Source: Gemmatimonadota bacterium
GTDB taxonomy: Bacteria; Gemmatimonadota; Gemmatimonadetes; Gemmatimonadales; Gemmatimonadaceae
DNA length: 64,000 nt
NCBI GenBank assembly: GCA_016704465.1
Contig: JADJAD010000010.1
Location: 306,664 to 370,663 of the forward strand
Reading direction: 5' to 3'
A program made the position numbers and the translations under genes. Position 1 is the stretch's first letter, and every line of letters begins with the position of its first letter. The notes below the pieces were generated by a model. That model was not told the DNA's origin. It saw nothing but the letters and a program-made list of their open reading frames with translations, and ran no database searches. Shown one piece after another: positions 45,734-57,005 of this stretch.

Positions 45734-46713
45734 CCGACCAAGTCCTGCGCGACCAGTTCGGGCGGGGGATCGAATACCTGCGAATCTCGGTCACCGATCG
45801 CTGCAACTTTCGCTGCCTGTACTGCATGCCGCTCGAGGGCATGCAGTGGCTCGCGAAGCGCGACATCCTCTCCTACGAGGAGATCGCCGACATCGTGGGG
45901 CAGCTGGCGCCGCTCGGGCTGCGCCGACTGCGCATCACCGGCGGTGAGCCGACGATTCGCCCCGACCTGCCGGCCCTGGTGCGCATGCTGCGCGCGATCC
46001 CGGGCGTGGAGGACATCGCGCTCTCCACCAACGGCGTGAAGCTCCCCGCGCTGGCGGCCCCGCTGCGCGAGGCCGGGCTGGACCGGATCAACCTGAGCGC
46101 CGACTCGCTGCGCGAGGATCGCATCATCGCGATTGCCCGCCGCAACCTGGGGCTGTCGCCGATCGCGGCGGCCCAGGCGGCCGAGGACGCCGGGCTCGGA
46201 CCGATCAAGTTCAACGTCGTCGTCATGCGCGGGATCAACGACGACGAGGTGGTCGACTTCGCACGCCTGGCGATGGAGCATCCGTGGCACATCCGCTTCA
46301 TCGAGCTCATGCCGGTGGGCGACATGCGCGAGCTCACCTTCGAGCACGTGGTGCCCAGCGACGAGATCCTCGGGCGTCTCGCCGCCCTCGGAACCCTAAC
46401 GAGTGACGAGGGGCCGCGTGGCAATGGCCCAGCCCGGTACTTCCGCATCGACGGCTCGCCGGGCACGGTCGGCGTCATCACGCCGATGACGCACACGTAT
46501 TGCGGCACGTGCAATCGGGTGCGCCTCACCGCCGACGGGCGGCTGCGTACCTGCCTCTATGGCGATCACGAGGTCAATCTTCGCGATCCCCTGCGACTCG
46601 GTGAGCCCATGGAGCCGCTGTTCCGGCGCGCGCTGGCCGAGAAGCCGAAGGAGCATCAGCTGCTGCAGATGCAGGTCGGCGGGCTGCGTGCGTTGTCGCA
46701 GGTGGGCGGGTAG
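45730..46713 (+). CDS. moaA: GTP 3',8-cyclase, radical SAM
   Basis: The 327-residue enzyme starts molybdopterin synthesis. It has the radical-SAM cysteines in CNFRCLYC (residues about 25-32), the GGEP motif, and the second cluster CGTCN with a later Cys in LRTCLYG. It ends in the catalytic GG (QVGG). It is the last gene of moaDEA. Confidence 0.96.
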   Translation: MTDQVLRDQFGRGIEYLRISVTDRCNFRCLYCMPLEGMQWLAKRDILSYEEIADIVGQLAPLGLRRLRITGGEPTIRPDLPALVRMLRAIPGVEDIALSTNGVKLPALAAPLREAGLDRINLSADSLREDRIIAIARRNLGLSPIAAAQAAEDAGLGPIKFNVVVMRGINDDEVVDFARLAMEHPWHIRFIELMPVGDMRELTFEHVVPSDEILGRLAALGTLTSDEGPRGNGPARYFRIDGSPGTVGVITPMTHTYCGTCNRVRLTADGRLRTCLYGDHEVNLRDPLRLGEPMEPLFRRALAEKPKEHQLLQMQVGGLRALSQVGG

Positions 46714-46972
46714 GGGTCTTCCCTACAGGCAGGTCGGTCGCCCCTTCGCCCCCCTCGGCGATTCTCGCCCTGAAGTGAGCAGGCGCAGGTGCGCGGGTTG
46801 AGGTGGCGGGGGGGCGGGGGGGGGCGCGGGGGGGCGCGGGTAAGGTGCGCGTCTGCGGTGTGTAGCGGTGAAGGGCGACTGCGCACGTCGGCCGCGGCGA
46901 CTCGCGAGGAGCGCTCGATGCGGCGCTCCTCGCCCGGAAGGCTCGATCGGGTGCGCGAAGGGGCCGCGGCTG
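46714..46972. other. gap with a G-run tract, possible G-quadruplex
   Basis: Between moaA and the mdh promoter, no coding frame is convincing. At 46804-46840 the plus strand carries four or more runs of three to nine G separated by one to three bases, enough to form a G-quadruplex. The run lengths may also be unreliable, given indel problems elsewhere. Confidence 0.6.
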
Positions 46973-47001
46973 TTGAAGCCCCTCCGTGCGCGAAGTAGCT
47001 T
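46973..47001 (+). promoter_or_regulatory. promoter of mdh
   Basis: TTGAAG at 46973-46978 and TAGCTT at 46996-47001 are 17 bases apart, 40 bases before the mdh ATG. Confidence 0.5.
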
Positions 47002-47041
47002 GGGTGCGTCAGCACTTCGCTTCCTTCAATCGAACGAATTC

Positions 47042-47968
47042 ATGGTGAACAAGATCACGGTCGTCGGCGCCGGCAATGTCGGGGCCACCGCCGCACAGCG
47101 ACTGGCCGAAAAGGAACTCGCCAAGCAGGTCGTCCTGGTGGACATCGCCGACGGGATTCCGCAGGGCAAGGGACTCGATCAGTGGCAGTCGGCCCCGATT
47201 GAGCTGTACGACACGCGCATCATCGGCACCAACGGCTACGACGAGACGGTCGACTCGGACATCGTGGTGATCACGGCCGGCATCGCGCGCAAGCCGGGGA
47301 TGTCGCGCGATGACCTGATGAACACGAATGCGGGGATCGTGAAGTCCGTCGCGGAGCAGGTCGCGCGCACGTCGCCGAACGCCATCCTGATCATCGTCTC
47401 CAACCCGCTCGACGTGATGTGCTACGTCGCGATGAAGGCGTCGGGTTTCCCGCGCGAACGCGTGATCGGCATGGCGGGAGTGCTCGACACGGCGCGCTTC
47501 CGGGCGTTTCTCGCCGAGGCGCTGGACGTTTCCGTGCGGGACATCCAGGCGATGGTGCTCGGAGGGCATGGAGACACGATGGTACCGCTCATCTCCTACA
47601 CCAGCGTGAGCGGCATCCCGATCACGCAGCTCATGGCGCGCGACGTGCTCGACAAGATCGTCGAGCGCACGCGCAGTGGTGGGGCGGAGATCGTCGGCTA
47701 CCTCAAGACCGGGTCCGCGTACTACGCGCCATCGGCGGGGGCGATCCAGATGGTCGAGGCGATCGTGCAGGACCAGAAGCGCATCCTGCCGTGCGCGGCA
47801 TGGCTGCAGGGCGAGTACGGCATGACGGGGCTCTTTCTCGGGGTGCCGTGCAAGCTGGGCCGGAAGGGACTGGAGCAGGTGCTCGAAGTGGAGCTGACGC
47901 CCGCCGAGCGCGTGGCGTTAGGCAAGAGCGCCGAAGCGGTGCGGGAACCCATGGCCAAGCTGGCCTGA
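47042..47968 (+). CDS. mdh: malate dehydrogenase
   Basis: The 308-residue LDH-like malate dehydrogenase has VVGAGNVGATAA, the coenzyme Asp in VLVDIADG, the substrate loop ITAGIARKPGMSRDDL (with Arg ligands), VSNPLDVMCYVA and the catalytic His in LGGHGDTMVPL. It oxidises malate to oxaloacetate in the TCA cycle. It precedes sdhCAB. Confidence 0.96.
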   Translation: MVNKITVVGAGNVGATAAQRLAEKELAKQVVLVDIADGIPQGKGLDQWQSAPIELYDTRIIGTNGYDETVDSDIVVITAGIARKPGMSRDDLMNTNAGIVKSVAEQVARTSPNAILIIVSNPLDVMCYVAMKASGFPRERVIGMAGVLDTARFRAFLAEALDVSVRDIQAMVLGGHGDTMVPLISYTSVSGIPITQLMARDVLDKIVERTRSGGAEIVGYLKTGSAYYAPSAGAIQMVEAIVQDQKRILPCAAWLQGEYGMTGLFLGVPCKLGRKGLEQVLEVELTPAERVALGKSAEAVREPMAKLA

Positions 47969-48040
47969 TGCCCGCGCAGGGGGGCCGCGCGTCTCGTGCT
48001 CGGCGCCCCCCGACGTCCTTCCTCTCTCCCCTCGCCCCCA

Positions 48041-48868
48041 ATGGCAGCTGCTGCGATGCCGACACCTGACGAGGCCCGGTCGCCCGCGAGTCGCGTGCGT
48101 CGATTCTGGGACTCGAGCGTCGGCAAGAAAGTCGTGATGGCCGTGACCGGAATCATCGGGATCGGCTTCGTGCTGGGCCACATGGCCGGCAACCTCCAGA
48201 TGTTCAAGGGCGCGGGCGCCGCCCAGGCGATGCACGACTACGCCGTCCTGCTCCGGAGCACCGGGGGACTCCTCTACGTCATGCGCGGCATCCTCGTCGG
48301 CGCCATCGTCCTGCACGTGACGGCCGCGCTGCAGCTGACGGCGCGCAACCGGGCGGCGCGGCCGGTGCCATACGCCAAGCGCACGCCCCAAGTCTCGACG
48401 CTGGCGTCGCGCACCATGCGCTACGGCGGCGTGCTGCTCATGGCGTTCATCGTATTCCACATCGCCGACATGACCCTCGGCATCGGGGTGCCGGGCTTCC
48501 GGCACCTCGACCCGTACAACAACCTGCGCAACGGCTTCACGCGCTGGTGGGCGGTCCTGTTCTATGTGCTCGCGATGCTGAGCCTCGGCTTTCACCTCTT
48601 CCACGGCGCGTGGGCTTCCCTGCGCACCCTCGGCGCGCGTCGTCCGTCCGCGGCCCCGCTGCATCGCAACATGGCCGTCGCCATCGCCGTGGTCACCGCC
48701 GCGGGCCTCGTCGCCGTGCCGATCGCCGCCGTGCTGGGCCTGTTCCGCGATGACATGCCGGTGTCCGAGGCGATGTCGACGGCGCGGGCCGGCGCACCGG
48801 GCATCACTCCCGCAGGGGCGGCGGCAATTGGCACGGCAAGCGCGGCGGCAAGCGTGCCCCGCGCGTGA
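48041..48868 (+). CDS. sdhC: succinate dehydrogenase cytochrome b subunit
   Basis: The 275-residue protein has five membrane segments, as in Bacillus/Bacteroides-type single-subunit anchors of complex II. VMAVTGIIGIGFVLGHMAGN, GAIVLHVTAALQL, LMAFIVFHIADM and LGFHLFHGAW supply heme-ligand histidines. A Pro/Ala-rich tail follows. ATG 48056 is an alternative start. It anchors SdhAB and passes electrons to quinone. Confidence 0.92.
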   Translation: MAAAAMPTPDEARSPASRVRRFWDSSVGKKVVMAVTGIIGIGFVLGHMAGNLQMFKGAGAAQAMHDYAVLLRSTGGLLYVMRGILVGAIVLHVTAALQLTARNRAARPVPYAKRTPQVSTLASRTMRYGGVLLMAFIVFHIADMTLGIGVPGFRHLDPYNNLRNGFTRWWAVLFYVLAMLSLGFHLFHGAWASLRTLGARRPSAAPLHRNMAVAIAVVTAAGLVAVPIAAVLGLFRDDMPVSEAMSTARAGAPGITPAGAAAIGTASAAASVPRA

Positions 48869-48938
48869 CCCCCCCGCGCGTGTCCCCGACTGCGGCTCGC
48901 TCCGCGCTACTCCTTCCCGCTGCTGGAGACCATCGCTG

Positions 48939-50852
<1,914 letters not shown>

Positions 50853-50901
50853 CCCGGCGCTCCGCCCGACGCCCCTCTCTCGACTCTCGTCCCGCCCTGC
50901 C

Positions 50902-51675
50902 ATGAATCTCACCCTGCGCGTCTGGCGACAGGCCGGCCCCGCCGCCGCCGGACAGTTCGTCGAGTATCCGGTCCGTGACATCTCCACCGAGATGTCGTTC
51001 CTGGAAATGCTCGACGTCGTGAACGAACAGCTCACCGAGCAGGGCGACGCGCCGATCGCCTTCGACCATGATTGCCGCGAGGGGATCTGCGGCATGTGCA
51101 GCCTGATGATCGACGGGGTGGCGCATGGTCCCATGCAGGCGACGACGACCTGCCAACTGCACATGCGCAGCTTCCGCGACGGCGACTCGATCACCGTGGA
51201 GCCGTGGCGTGCGCAGGCCTTTCCCGTGCTGCGCGATCTCTGCGTCGACCGCACCGCGTTCGACCGCATCGTGCAGGCGGGCGGCTTCGTTTCCATCACC
51301 ACCGGCAATGCGCCCGACGGGAACGCCATCGCGATTCCCAAGCCCGACGCGGACGCCGCGATGGACGCGGCCGCCTGTATCGGGTGTGGCGCGTGCGTGG
51401 CGGCGTGCCCCAACGGTAGCGCGTCGCTCTTCACCGCCGCCAAGATTTCGCACCTCGGGCACCTGCCCCAGGGGCAGCCGGAGCGGTATCGGCGTGCGCT
51501 GCGCATGGTGGCCCAGATGGACCTGGAAACCTTCGGCGGCTGCACGCTCTTCGGCGAATGCCAGGCGGCCTGTCCCAAGGAGATCTCCATCGATACGATC
51601 GCCCGCATGAACCGCGACTACATCTTTGGCGCGGCCTTCGAGCAGGAGGAGAGTCGGGCCGGAGGGGCGGGATAA
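50902..51675 (+). CDS. sdhB: succinate dehydrogenase iron-sulfur subunit
   Basis: The 257-residue subunit carries the 2Fe-2S cluster (CREGICGMCSL and a later Cys), 4Fe-4S (CIGCGACVAACP) and 3Fe-4S (CTLFGECQAACP) ligands. It passes electrons from FAD to the cytochrome b. It is the last gene of sdhCAB. Confidence 0.96.
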   Translation: MNLTLRVWRQAGPAAAGQFVEYPVRDISTEMSFLEMLDVVNEQLTEQGDAPIAFDHDCREGICGMCSLMIDGVAHGPMQATTTCQLHMRSFRDGDSITVEPWRAQAFPVLRDLCVDRTAFDRIVQAGGFVSITTGNAPDGNAIAIPKPDADAAMDAAACIGCGACVAACPNGSASLFTAAKISHLGHLPQGQPERYRRALRMVAQMDLETFGGCTLFGECQAACPKEISIDTIARMNRDYIFGAAFEQEESRAGGAG

Positions 51676-51945
51676 CGCCCGCAGGCGCTCGGCCGCAGGC
51701 GTGCTTCCGTCCTGCTCCCGCGCGGCGTGGCGACCCTGAGGGGAGCGGTGGCGAGTGTGGTCGCGGCGGGGTGACGTGTCCACCCCAGTTCCAGCTCGAT
51801 CGGCGCGATGTGCACGGGGGCGCGGCGACGCGCAGATACGCGATCGGGGACGCGCGGTGAGACGGTACGCGACGCGGCATGCGACGCGGACCAAGGCCGT
51901 GCCCCAAGCCGGTCCAAGTCGCTCGCGTTGTGCGCGTTACGTCCG
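51676..51945. other. intergenic stretch between sdhB and nuo promoter
   Basis: No coding frame looks real here. I see no clear terminator for sdhCAB; a GCCCGCAGGCGC/GCCGCAGGCG inverted and direct mixture follows the sdhB stop. Confidence 0.35.
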
Positions 51946-51975
51946 TTGACACTTTCCCACTCAGTCGGGTAGGTT
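51946..51975 (+). promoter_or_regulatory. promoter of the nuo operon
   Basis: TTGACA at 51946-51951 and TAGGTT at 51970-51975 are 18 bases apart, 55 bases before nuoA. No other promoter is needed as the following genes overlap. Confidence 0.55.
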
Positions 51976-52030
51976 ACCCGCGCCGCATACGTGAAAACTT
52001 TCACGAACTTTGGAGTCCGCTCGGAGCGCC

Positions 52031-52435
52031 ATGGATCGCACGTACCTGCCCGTCCTCCTGCTGCTCGGATTCGTCGCGTTGAACGCGGTGCTCATCGTGG
52101 CGCTGTCGTCGCTGGTCATCCGGCGACGCCCATCGCCCGTGAAGGACTCGCCATACGAGTCCGGCATTCCGCCCTTGGGCGACGCGAGGGAACGCTTCTC
52201 GATCAAGTTCTACATGGTCGCGATGCTGTTCATCATCTTCGACATCGAGACCGTGTTCCTGATCCCGTGGGGGGTCTACTACCGGCAGCTGTCCTGCGCG
52301 GTTCCGATGGTCAACAACGTCTGTCCGGCGGGGAACGTCTCGTTCTTCGGGCTAGGTGAGATGCTCGTGTTCATGGCCATCCTGGTGGTCGGTTTTGTGT
52401 ACGTCTGGAAGAAGGGAGCGCTGCAATGGGATTAG
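52031..52435 (+). CDS. nuoA: NADH-quinone oxidoreductase subunit A
   Basis: The 134-residue membrane subunit of complex I has three helices (about 5-27, 60-79 and 106-126) and the conserved YESGIPPLGDARERFSIKFY loop and FDIETVFLIPWG. It starts at ATG 52031 and overlaps nuoB by 10 bases. Confidence 0.96.
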   Translation: MDRTYLPVLLLLGFVALNAVLIVALSSLVIRRRPSPVKDSPYESGIPPLGDARERFSIKFYMVAMLFIIFDIETVFLIPWGVYYRQLSCAVPMVNNVCPAGNVSFFGLGEMLVFMAILVVGFVYVWKKGALQWD

Positions 52436-53088
52436 CACCTCGTCCTGACGCGCGCGTGGCCTCCCGCGCCGCGGGCGACGCGACGAACGACCTCGTGAGC
52501 TACGATCCGGCGTCGCAGGAAGGGTGGATCACCACCCGCCTCGACATGCTGGTGAACTGGGGCCGAGCCAACTCGCTGTGGCCGATGCCGTTCGGCACGG
52601 CGTGCTGCGCGATCGAGTTCATGGCGTCGGCCGCCGCGCGCTTCGACCTGGCGCGCTTCGGCATGGAACGCATGTCGTTCTCGCCGCGGCAGGCCGATGT
52701 GCTCATCTGCGCCGGGCGCGTCCCGTTCAAGCTGGCACCGGTAATTCGTCGCATCTACCAGCAAATGCCCCAGCCCAAGTGGGTCATCTCGATGGGGGCC
52801 TGTGCCTCATCGGGGGGCATGTTCGACAACTACGCGGTGGTGCAGGGCATCGACACGATCATTCCGGTGGACGTGTACGTGCCGGGGTGCCCGCCGCGCC
52901 CCGAAGGGCTGATGTACGGCATCATGATGCTGCAGGAGAAGGTCAAGCGGGAACGGATGAGCGATACGTCGCTGCGCGACGAGCTTGATCCCGATCCGGC
53001 GAGCAACCTGTATATCCCGCCCGCGGTCATCGATGAGTTGTCGGAACCGTTCGGCAATTCGGTCCACCAGACGCGATCCGGTCTGTGA
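52426..53088 (+). CDS. nuoB: NADH-quinone oxidoreductase subunit B
   Basis: The 220-residue subunit carries the terminal N2 cluster (cysteines in FGTACCAIEFM, MGACASSGG and VPGCPPRPEG). It contacts the quinone site with NuoD. GTG-starting nuoC overlaps it by four bases. Confidence 0.97.
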   Translation: MGLAPRPDARVASRAAGDATNDLVSYDPASQEGWITTRLDMLVNWGRANSLWPMPFGTACCAIEFMASAAARFDLARFGMERMSFSPRQADVLICAGRVPFKLAPVIRRIYQQMPQPKWVISMGACASSGGMFDNYAVVQGIDTIIPVDVYVPGCPPRPEGLMYGIMMLQEKVKRERMSDTSLRDELDPDPASNLYIPPAVIDELSEPFGNSVHQTRSGL

Positions 53089-53786
53089 GCGCTCCCTTCA
53101 CGGTCATCCATGCCGGGCACGCCGCCACCGGCGAGCCTGCCCCTCGCACGCCCACGCAGGTGCCCCACCGCGGCGGGACGGCGAACCCGAGTGCCGCGCG
53201 ACTGCAGGCACAGTTTCCCCAGTTCTACGAGCGGCATGAGGTCATCTGGGGCGACACGACGGTGTATGTGCGTCCCGAGGCGATCCTCGACGTCGTGCGA
53301 TGGCTGCACGACGATGCAGGAGAGCAGTACGACTACCTCGTGGACGTGACGGCGGTGGAGTACCGCGATGTGGAGCATCCGCTCGAGGTGGTGTGGCACC
53401 TGCGCTCGCTCCCGTTCCGCCGCTTCCTGCGGCTCAAGGCGCAGCTCCCCAAGGGCACGCCGCTGCGCGTGCCCAGTGTATGGCCGGTCTACCGCGGGGC
53501 CGACTGGCTCGAGCGGGAGTGCTTCGACATGTTCGGCATCTCGTTCGAGGGGCACCCGGACCTGCGCCGCATCCTGATGTGGGAGCAATACCGCGAGGGA
53601 TATCCGCTGCGGAAGGACTTCCCCTTGCGCGGTCGCTTCTCGCGCGCCGAACAGCTGCGCCAGGCCTTGTCGCAGAATCCGGAGGCCAAGTACTCCATGG
53701 AAGAACTCACGATCGCCGACGCCTTCGAGGACCTGCCGCAGGACATGCGACAGCGTCTTGCTGGCGGCGAACGGACGGGAGAATAG
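53085..53786 (+). CDS. nuoC: NADH-quinone oxidoreductase subunit C
   Basis: The 233-residue 30-kDa subunit has the signature RECFDMFGISFEGHPDLRRIL preceded by PVYRGADWLE. It has an extra disordered N-terminus of about 45 residues. It is separate from nuoD, unlike the E. coli fusion. Confidence 0.95.
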   Translation: MSAPFTVIHAGHAATGEPAPRTPTQVPHRGGTANPSAARLQAQFPQFYERHEVIWGDTTVYVRPEAILDVVRWLHDDAGEQYDYLVDVTAVEYRDVEHPLEVVWHLRSLPFRRFLRLKAQLPKGTPLRVPSVWPVYRGADWLERECFDMFGISFEGHPDLRRILMWEQYREGYPLRKDFPLRGRFSRAEQLRQALSQNPEAKYSMEELTIADAFEDLPQDMRQRLAGGERTGE

Positions 53787-53788
53787 CG

Positions 53789-55099
53789 GTGGCCACGAAG
53801 CGTACGATCGACGTCGCGCTCTCGACGACGGGGCTGGATCGCGAAGGGCGTCCCCAGCGGGTCCCCCTGGTGGCCGACGGCAGCGGGCAGGTGACCGCGA
53901 TGGCCGCGCCGCCGTCGCTCGAGCCGGAGCTCGAGGGCGAGCACATGCTGATCAACCTCGGCCCGCAGCACCCCGCGACGCACGGCGTGTTGCGCCTGGT
54001 CCTGGAGCTCGATGGCGAGACCGTGGTGCGGTGCATCCCGCACGTCGGCTACCTGCACTGCGGCTTCGAGAAGATCGGGGAGTACCGGCAGTACAACCAG
54101 ATCATTCCGTGGACCGATCGTGAGGACTACCTCAACTCCCCGGGGAACAACATCGCCTTCGCGTTAGGCGCGGAGCGGTTGTTCGGCGTGGAGATCACCG
54201 AGCGCTGCACGGTGCTCCGGGTGATCGCGCTCGAGCTGTCCCGCATCATCTCGCACCTCGTCTGGGTCGGGACGACGTGCATCGACATCGGCGCCTTCAC
54301 CCCCTTCCTGTGGGCGTTCCAGGAACGGGAGAACATCTACAACCTGCTCGAGGGATGGGTCGGGGCACGCCTCACGACCAGCATCTCGCGCGTCGGTGGC
54401 ATGGCCGCCGACATTCCCGACGGGTGGCTCGACGGCCTGCGGGGCTTCCTCAAGACGTTCCCGAAGACGCTCGTCGAAGTCGACAAGATGATCACGCGCA
54501 ACGGGATCTGGGTCGGTCGCACCATCGGCCTCGGGATCATGACGCCGCAGGACGCGATCAACTACGGACTGTCGGGCGCGATGGCCCGGGCCTCCGGGGT
54601 CGCGTGGGACATGCGCAAGGACTTCCCGTATCTCGACTACGAGACGTACGACTTCGACGTCCCCATCGGGGTGAACGGCGACGTCTACGACCGGTTCCTC
54701 GTCCGCATGGAGGAGCTGCGGCAGTCGGTGCGCATCCTCGAGCAGGCGGTGGAGCGACTGCCGGACGGTCCGGTCAACGTGAACGATCCCCGGCTGATCC
54801 TCCCGCCCAAGTCCAAGGCGACGAGCGAGATGGAATCGATGATCCATCACTTCAAGCTCGTGATGGAAGGCCCGCGGCCTCCGGTCGGTGAGGTCTACGT
54901 CCCGGTGGAGAGCCCCAAGGGGGAGAAGGGCTACTACTTCGTGTCGGACGGCACCGCGAAGCCCGTTCGCTGGCGCATCCGCCCCCCCTCGTTCGTGAAC
55001 CTCAGCGCGATCCCGAAGATGGTCGAGGGGCACCTGCTCTCCGACGTCATCGCGATCAATGCGAGCATCGATATCGTCATGGGAGAAATCGACCGATGA
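53789..55099 (+). CDS. nuoD: NADH-quinone oxidoreductase subunit D
   Basis: The 436-residue 49-kDa subunit has the quinone-site HPATHGVLR, GYLHCGFEKIGE, IIPWTDREDYLN and a C-terminus ending VMGEIDR. GTG 53789 gives a 37-residue leader before the conserved start; ATG 53899 is an alternative. It overlaps nuoE by four bases. Confidence 0.96.
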   Translation: MATKRTIDVALSTTGLDREGRPQRVPLVADGSGQVTAMAAPPSLEPELEGEHMLINLGPQHPATHGVLRLVLELDGETVVRCIPHVGYLHCGFEKIGEYRQYNQIIPWTDREDYLNSPGNNIAFALGAERLFGVEITERCTVLRVIALELSRIISHLVWVGTTCIDIGAFTPFLWAFQERENIYNLLEGWVGARLTTSISRVGGMAADIPDGWLDGLRGFLKTFPKTLVEVDKMITRNGIWVGRTIGLGIMTPQDAINYGLSGAMARASGVAWDMRKDFPYLDYETYDFDVPIGVNGDVYDRFLVRMEELRQSVRILEQAVERLPDGPVNVNDPRLILPPKSKATSEMESMIHHFKLVMEGPRPPVGEVYVPVESPKGEKGYYFVSDGTAKPVRWRIRPPSFVNLSAIPKMVEGHLLSDVIAINASIDIVMGEIDR

Positions 55100-55641
55100 G
55101 CCATGGCCCCTCTGCCTCGGGCGGCGCGACGCTCAAGCCGTCACCCGGCCATCACGACGCCCCGCACGAACCCGTCTTCACCGGCGCGACGCGCGCGGCG
55201 CTCGACGAGCTGATCACGCGCTATCCGACCAAGCAGGCCGTGCTGCTGCCCGCACTGTGGATGCTGCAGGAGGCGCGCGGCTGGGTCAGTGAGGCGGGCA
55301 TGGCGGAGGTCGCCGCCCTGCTCGGCATCACGCCCGCGTACGTGAAGGGCGTGGTCACCTTCTACACCATGTACCACCAGCACCCGGTCGGGAAGTACTT
55401 CATCCAGGTCTGCACGACCTCGCCGTGCAACGTGTGCGGCGCCGAAGACGTGGTGAAGGCGTTTCTCGAAACCACCGGCTGTGGCGAGTTGGGGGTCACC
55501 TCCGACGACGGCCGCTACACCGTGATCGAGGTGGAATGCCTCGGCGCCTGCGGCTTCGCCACGCCGGTGATGGTGAACAGCGATTTTCTGGAGTCGGTCA
55601 CGCCCGACACGGTGCCAGGCCTGCTCGCCCGCTACCAGTAA
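55096..55641 (+). CDS. nuoE: NADH-quinone oxidoreductase subunit E
   Basis: The 181-residue 24-kDa subunit carries the 2Fe-2S N1a cluster with Cys in CTTSPCNVCG and ECLGACGFAP-type sequence (ECLGACGFATPVM). It works with NuoF in NADH oxidation. A 47-base spacer of short CCGTC repeats precedes nuoF. Confidence 0.95.
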   Translation: MSHGPSASGGATLKPSPGHHDAPHEPVFTGATRAALDELITRYPTKQAVLLPALWMLQEARGWVSEAGMAEVAALLGITPAYVKGVVTFYTMYHQHPVGKYFIQVCTTSPCNVCGAEDVVKAFLETTGCGELGVTSDDGRYTVIEVECLGACGFATPVMVNSDFLESVTPDTVPGLLARYQ

Positions 55642-55688
55642 CGCCCTCCCGTCCCCCGTCTCCCGTCCCCCGTCCCTCGTCTGCTCCC

Positions 55689-57005
55689 ATGGGTTATCCG
55701 CACCAGCCGCACCCACGCGAATCGCTCGTCCTGTCGAAGCACTTCGGTACACCCGAAGCGCGCACGCTGGACGGGTGGAAGAAGCGCGGCGGCTACCAGG
55801 CGCTGGAAATGGCGCTCGGCATGGATCCGGTCGCGATCCAGAATGTGGTGAAGGAGTCCGGCCTGCGTGGCCGCGGCGGCGCCGGTTTCCCGACCGGGCT
55901 CAAGTGGTCCTTCATGAAGATCGGCGATGGCAAGCCGCACTACCTGTGCTGCAACGCCGATGAATCGGAACCCGGGACCTTCAAGGACCGTGAGATCATG
56001 CGCTGGACGCCGCACGCGCTGATCGAGGGGGTGGCCATCGGCGCCTATGCCATCGGCGCAGAGACGGCGTACATCTACATCCGCGGCGAGTTCACCGAAC
56101 CGATCGAACGCATGGAGGCGGCGCTGGTAGAGGCGCGCGCCGCCGGCATCATCGGCCCGAACGCCATGGGGACCGGGAAGACGGTGAACGTCTGGGTGCA
56201 CAAGGGCGCCGGCGCCTACATCTGCGGAGAAGAAACCGCGCTGATGAACTCGATCGAGGGCAAGCGCGGCAACCCGCGCATCAAGCCCCCGTTCCCCGCA
56301 GTCGCCGGTTTGTTCGGCATGCCGACCACGATCAACAACGTCGAGACCCTCGCGGCGGTCCCGCACATCCTGGTCAATGGCGCCGAGTGGTACAAGAAGC
56401 TCGGGCGCCCCGACAACCCGAAGTCGACCGGGACCAAGCTGTGGAGCGTCTGCGGCAACATCGTGCGGCCCGGCAACTACGAAGTGGAGATGGGCTTTCC
56501 CTTTGGCGAGTTCCTGCACGAGGTGTGCGGCGGCGCGCTGCCGGGCCGGACCCTCAAGGCGATCATCCCCGGCGGATCCTCGGTCCCGATCATCACGCTC
56601 GAGGAAGCAGAGCGCGGTCTCATGGACTACGAGGGCATGGTCGCCGTCGGCACGATGCTCGGCTCCGCGGGATGCATCGTGATCGACAGCGCGCAGTCGA
56701 TGCCGAAGCAGATCGCGCGCCTGGCGCGCTTCTACGCGCACGAGAGCTGTGCGCAATGCACGCAGTGCCGCGAAGGCACCGCGTGGACGACCAAGATCCT
56801 CGAGCGCATGGTCGCCGGCGACGGCACCGCCGAGGACTTCGACACCCTGCTCGAGATTGCCGAGAACATGACGGGGAAGACGATCTGCGTGCTGAGCGAC
56901 TCGTGCGCGACGCCGGTTATCAGTGGCATCCAGAAGTTCCGCCACGAGTTCGAGGCGCTGATTACCCGGACGACCGTGCATGCCGTCCCGGTGGTGGTGG
57001 CCTGA
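55689..57005 (+). CDS. nuoF: NADH-quinone oxidoreductase subunit F
   Basis: The 438-residue subunit binds FMN and NADH (GRGGAGFPTGLKWSFM, CNADESEPGTFKDRE, GAGAYICGEETALMNSIEG) and the N3 4Fe-4S cluster (ESCAQCTQCREG and a later Cys). It is where NADH is oxidised. TGATG overlap with nuoG. Confidence 0.97.
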   Translation: MGYPHQPHPRESLVLSKHFGTPEARTLDGWKKRGGYQALEMALGMDPVAIQNVVKESGLRGRGGAGFPTGLKWSFMKIGDGKPHYLCCNADESEPGTFKDREIMRWTPHALIEGVAIGAYAIGAETAYIYIRGEFTEPIERMEAALVEARAAGIIGPNAMGTGKTVNVWVHKGAGAYICGEETALMNSIEGKRGNPRIKPPFPAVAGLFGMPTTINNVETLAAVPHILVNGAEWYKKLGRPDNPKSTGTKLWSVCGNIVRPGNYEVEMGFPFGEFLHEVCGGALPGRTLKAIIPGGSSVPIITLEEAERGLMDYEGMVAVGTMLGSAGCIVIDSAQSMPKQIARLARFYAHESCAQCTQCREGTAWTTKILERMVAGDGTAEDFDTLLEIAENMTGKTICVLSDSCATPVISGIQKFRHEFEALITRTTVHAVPVVVA

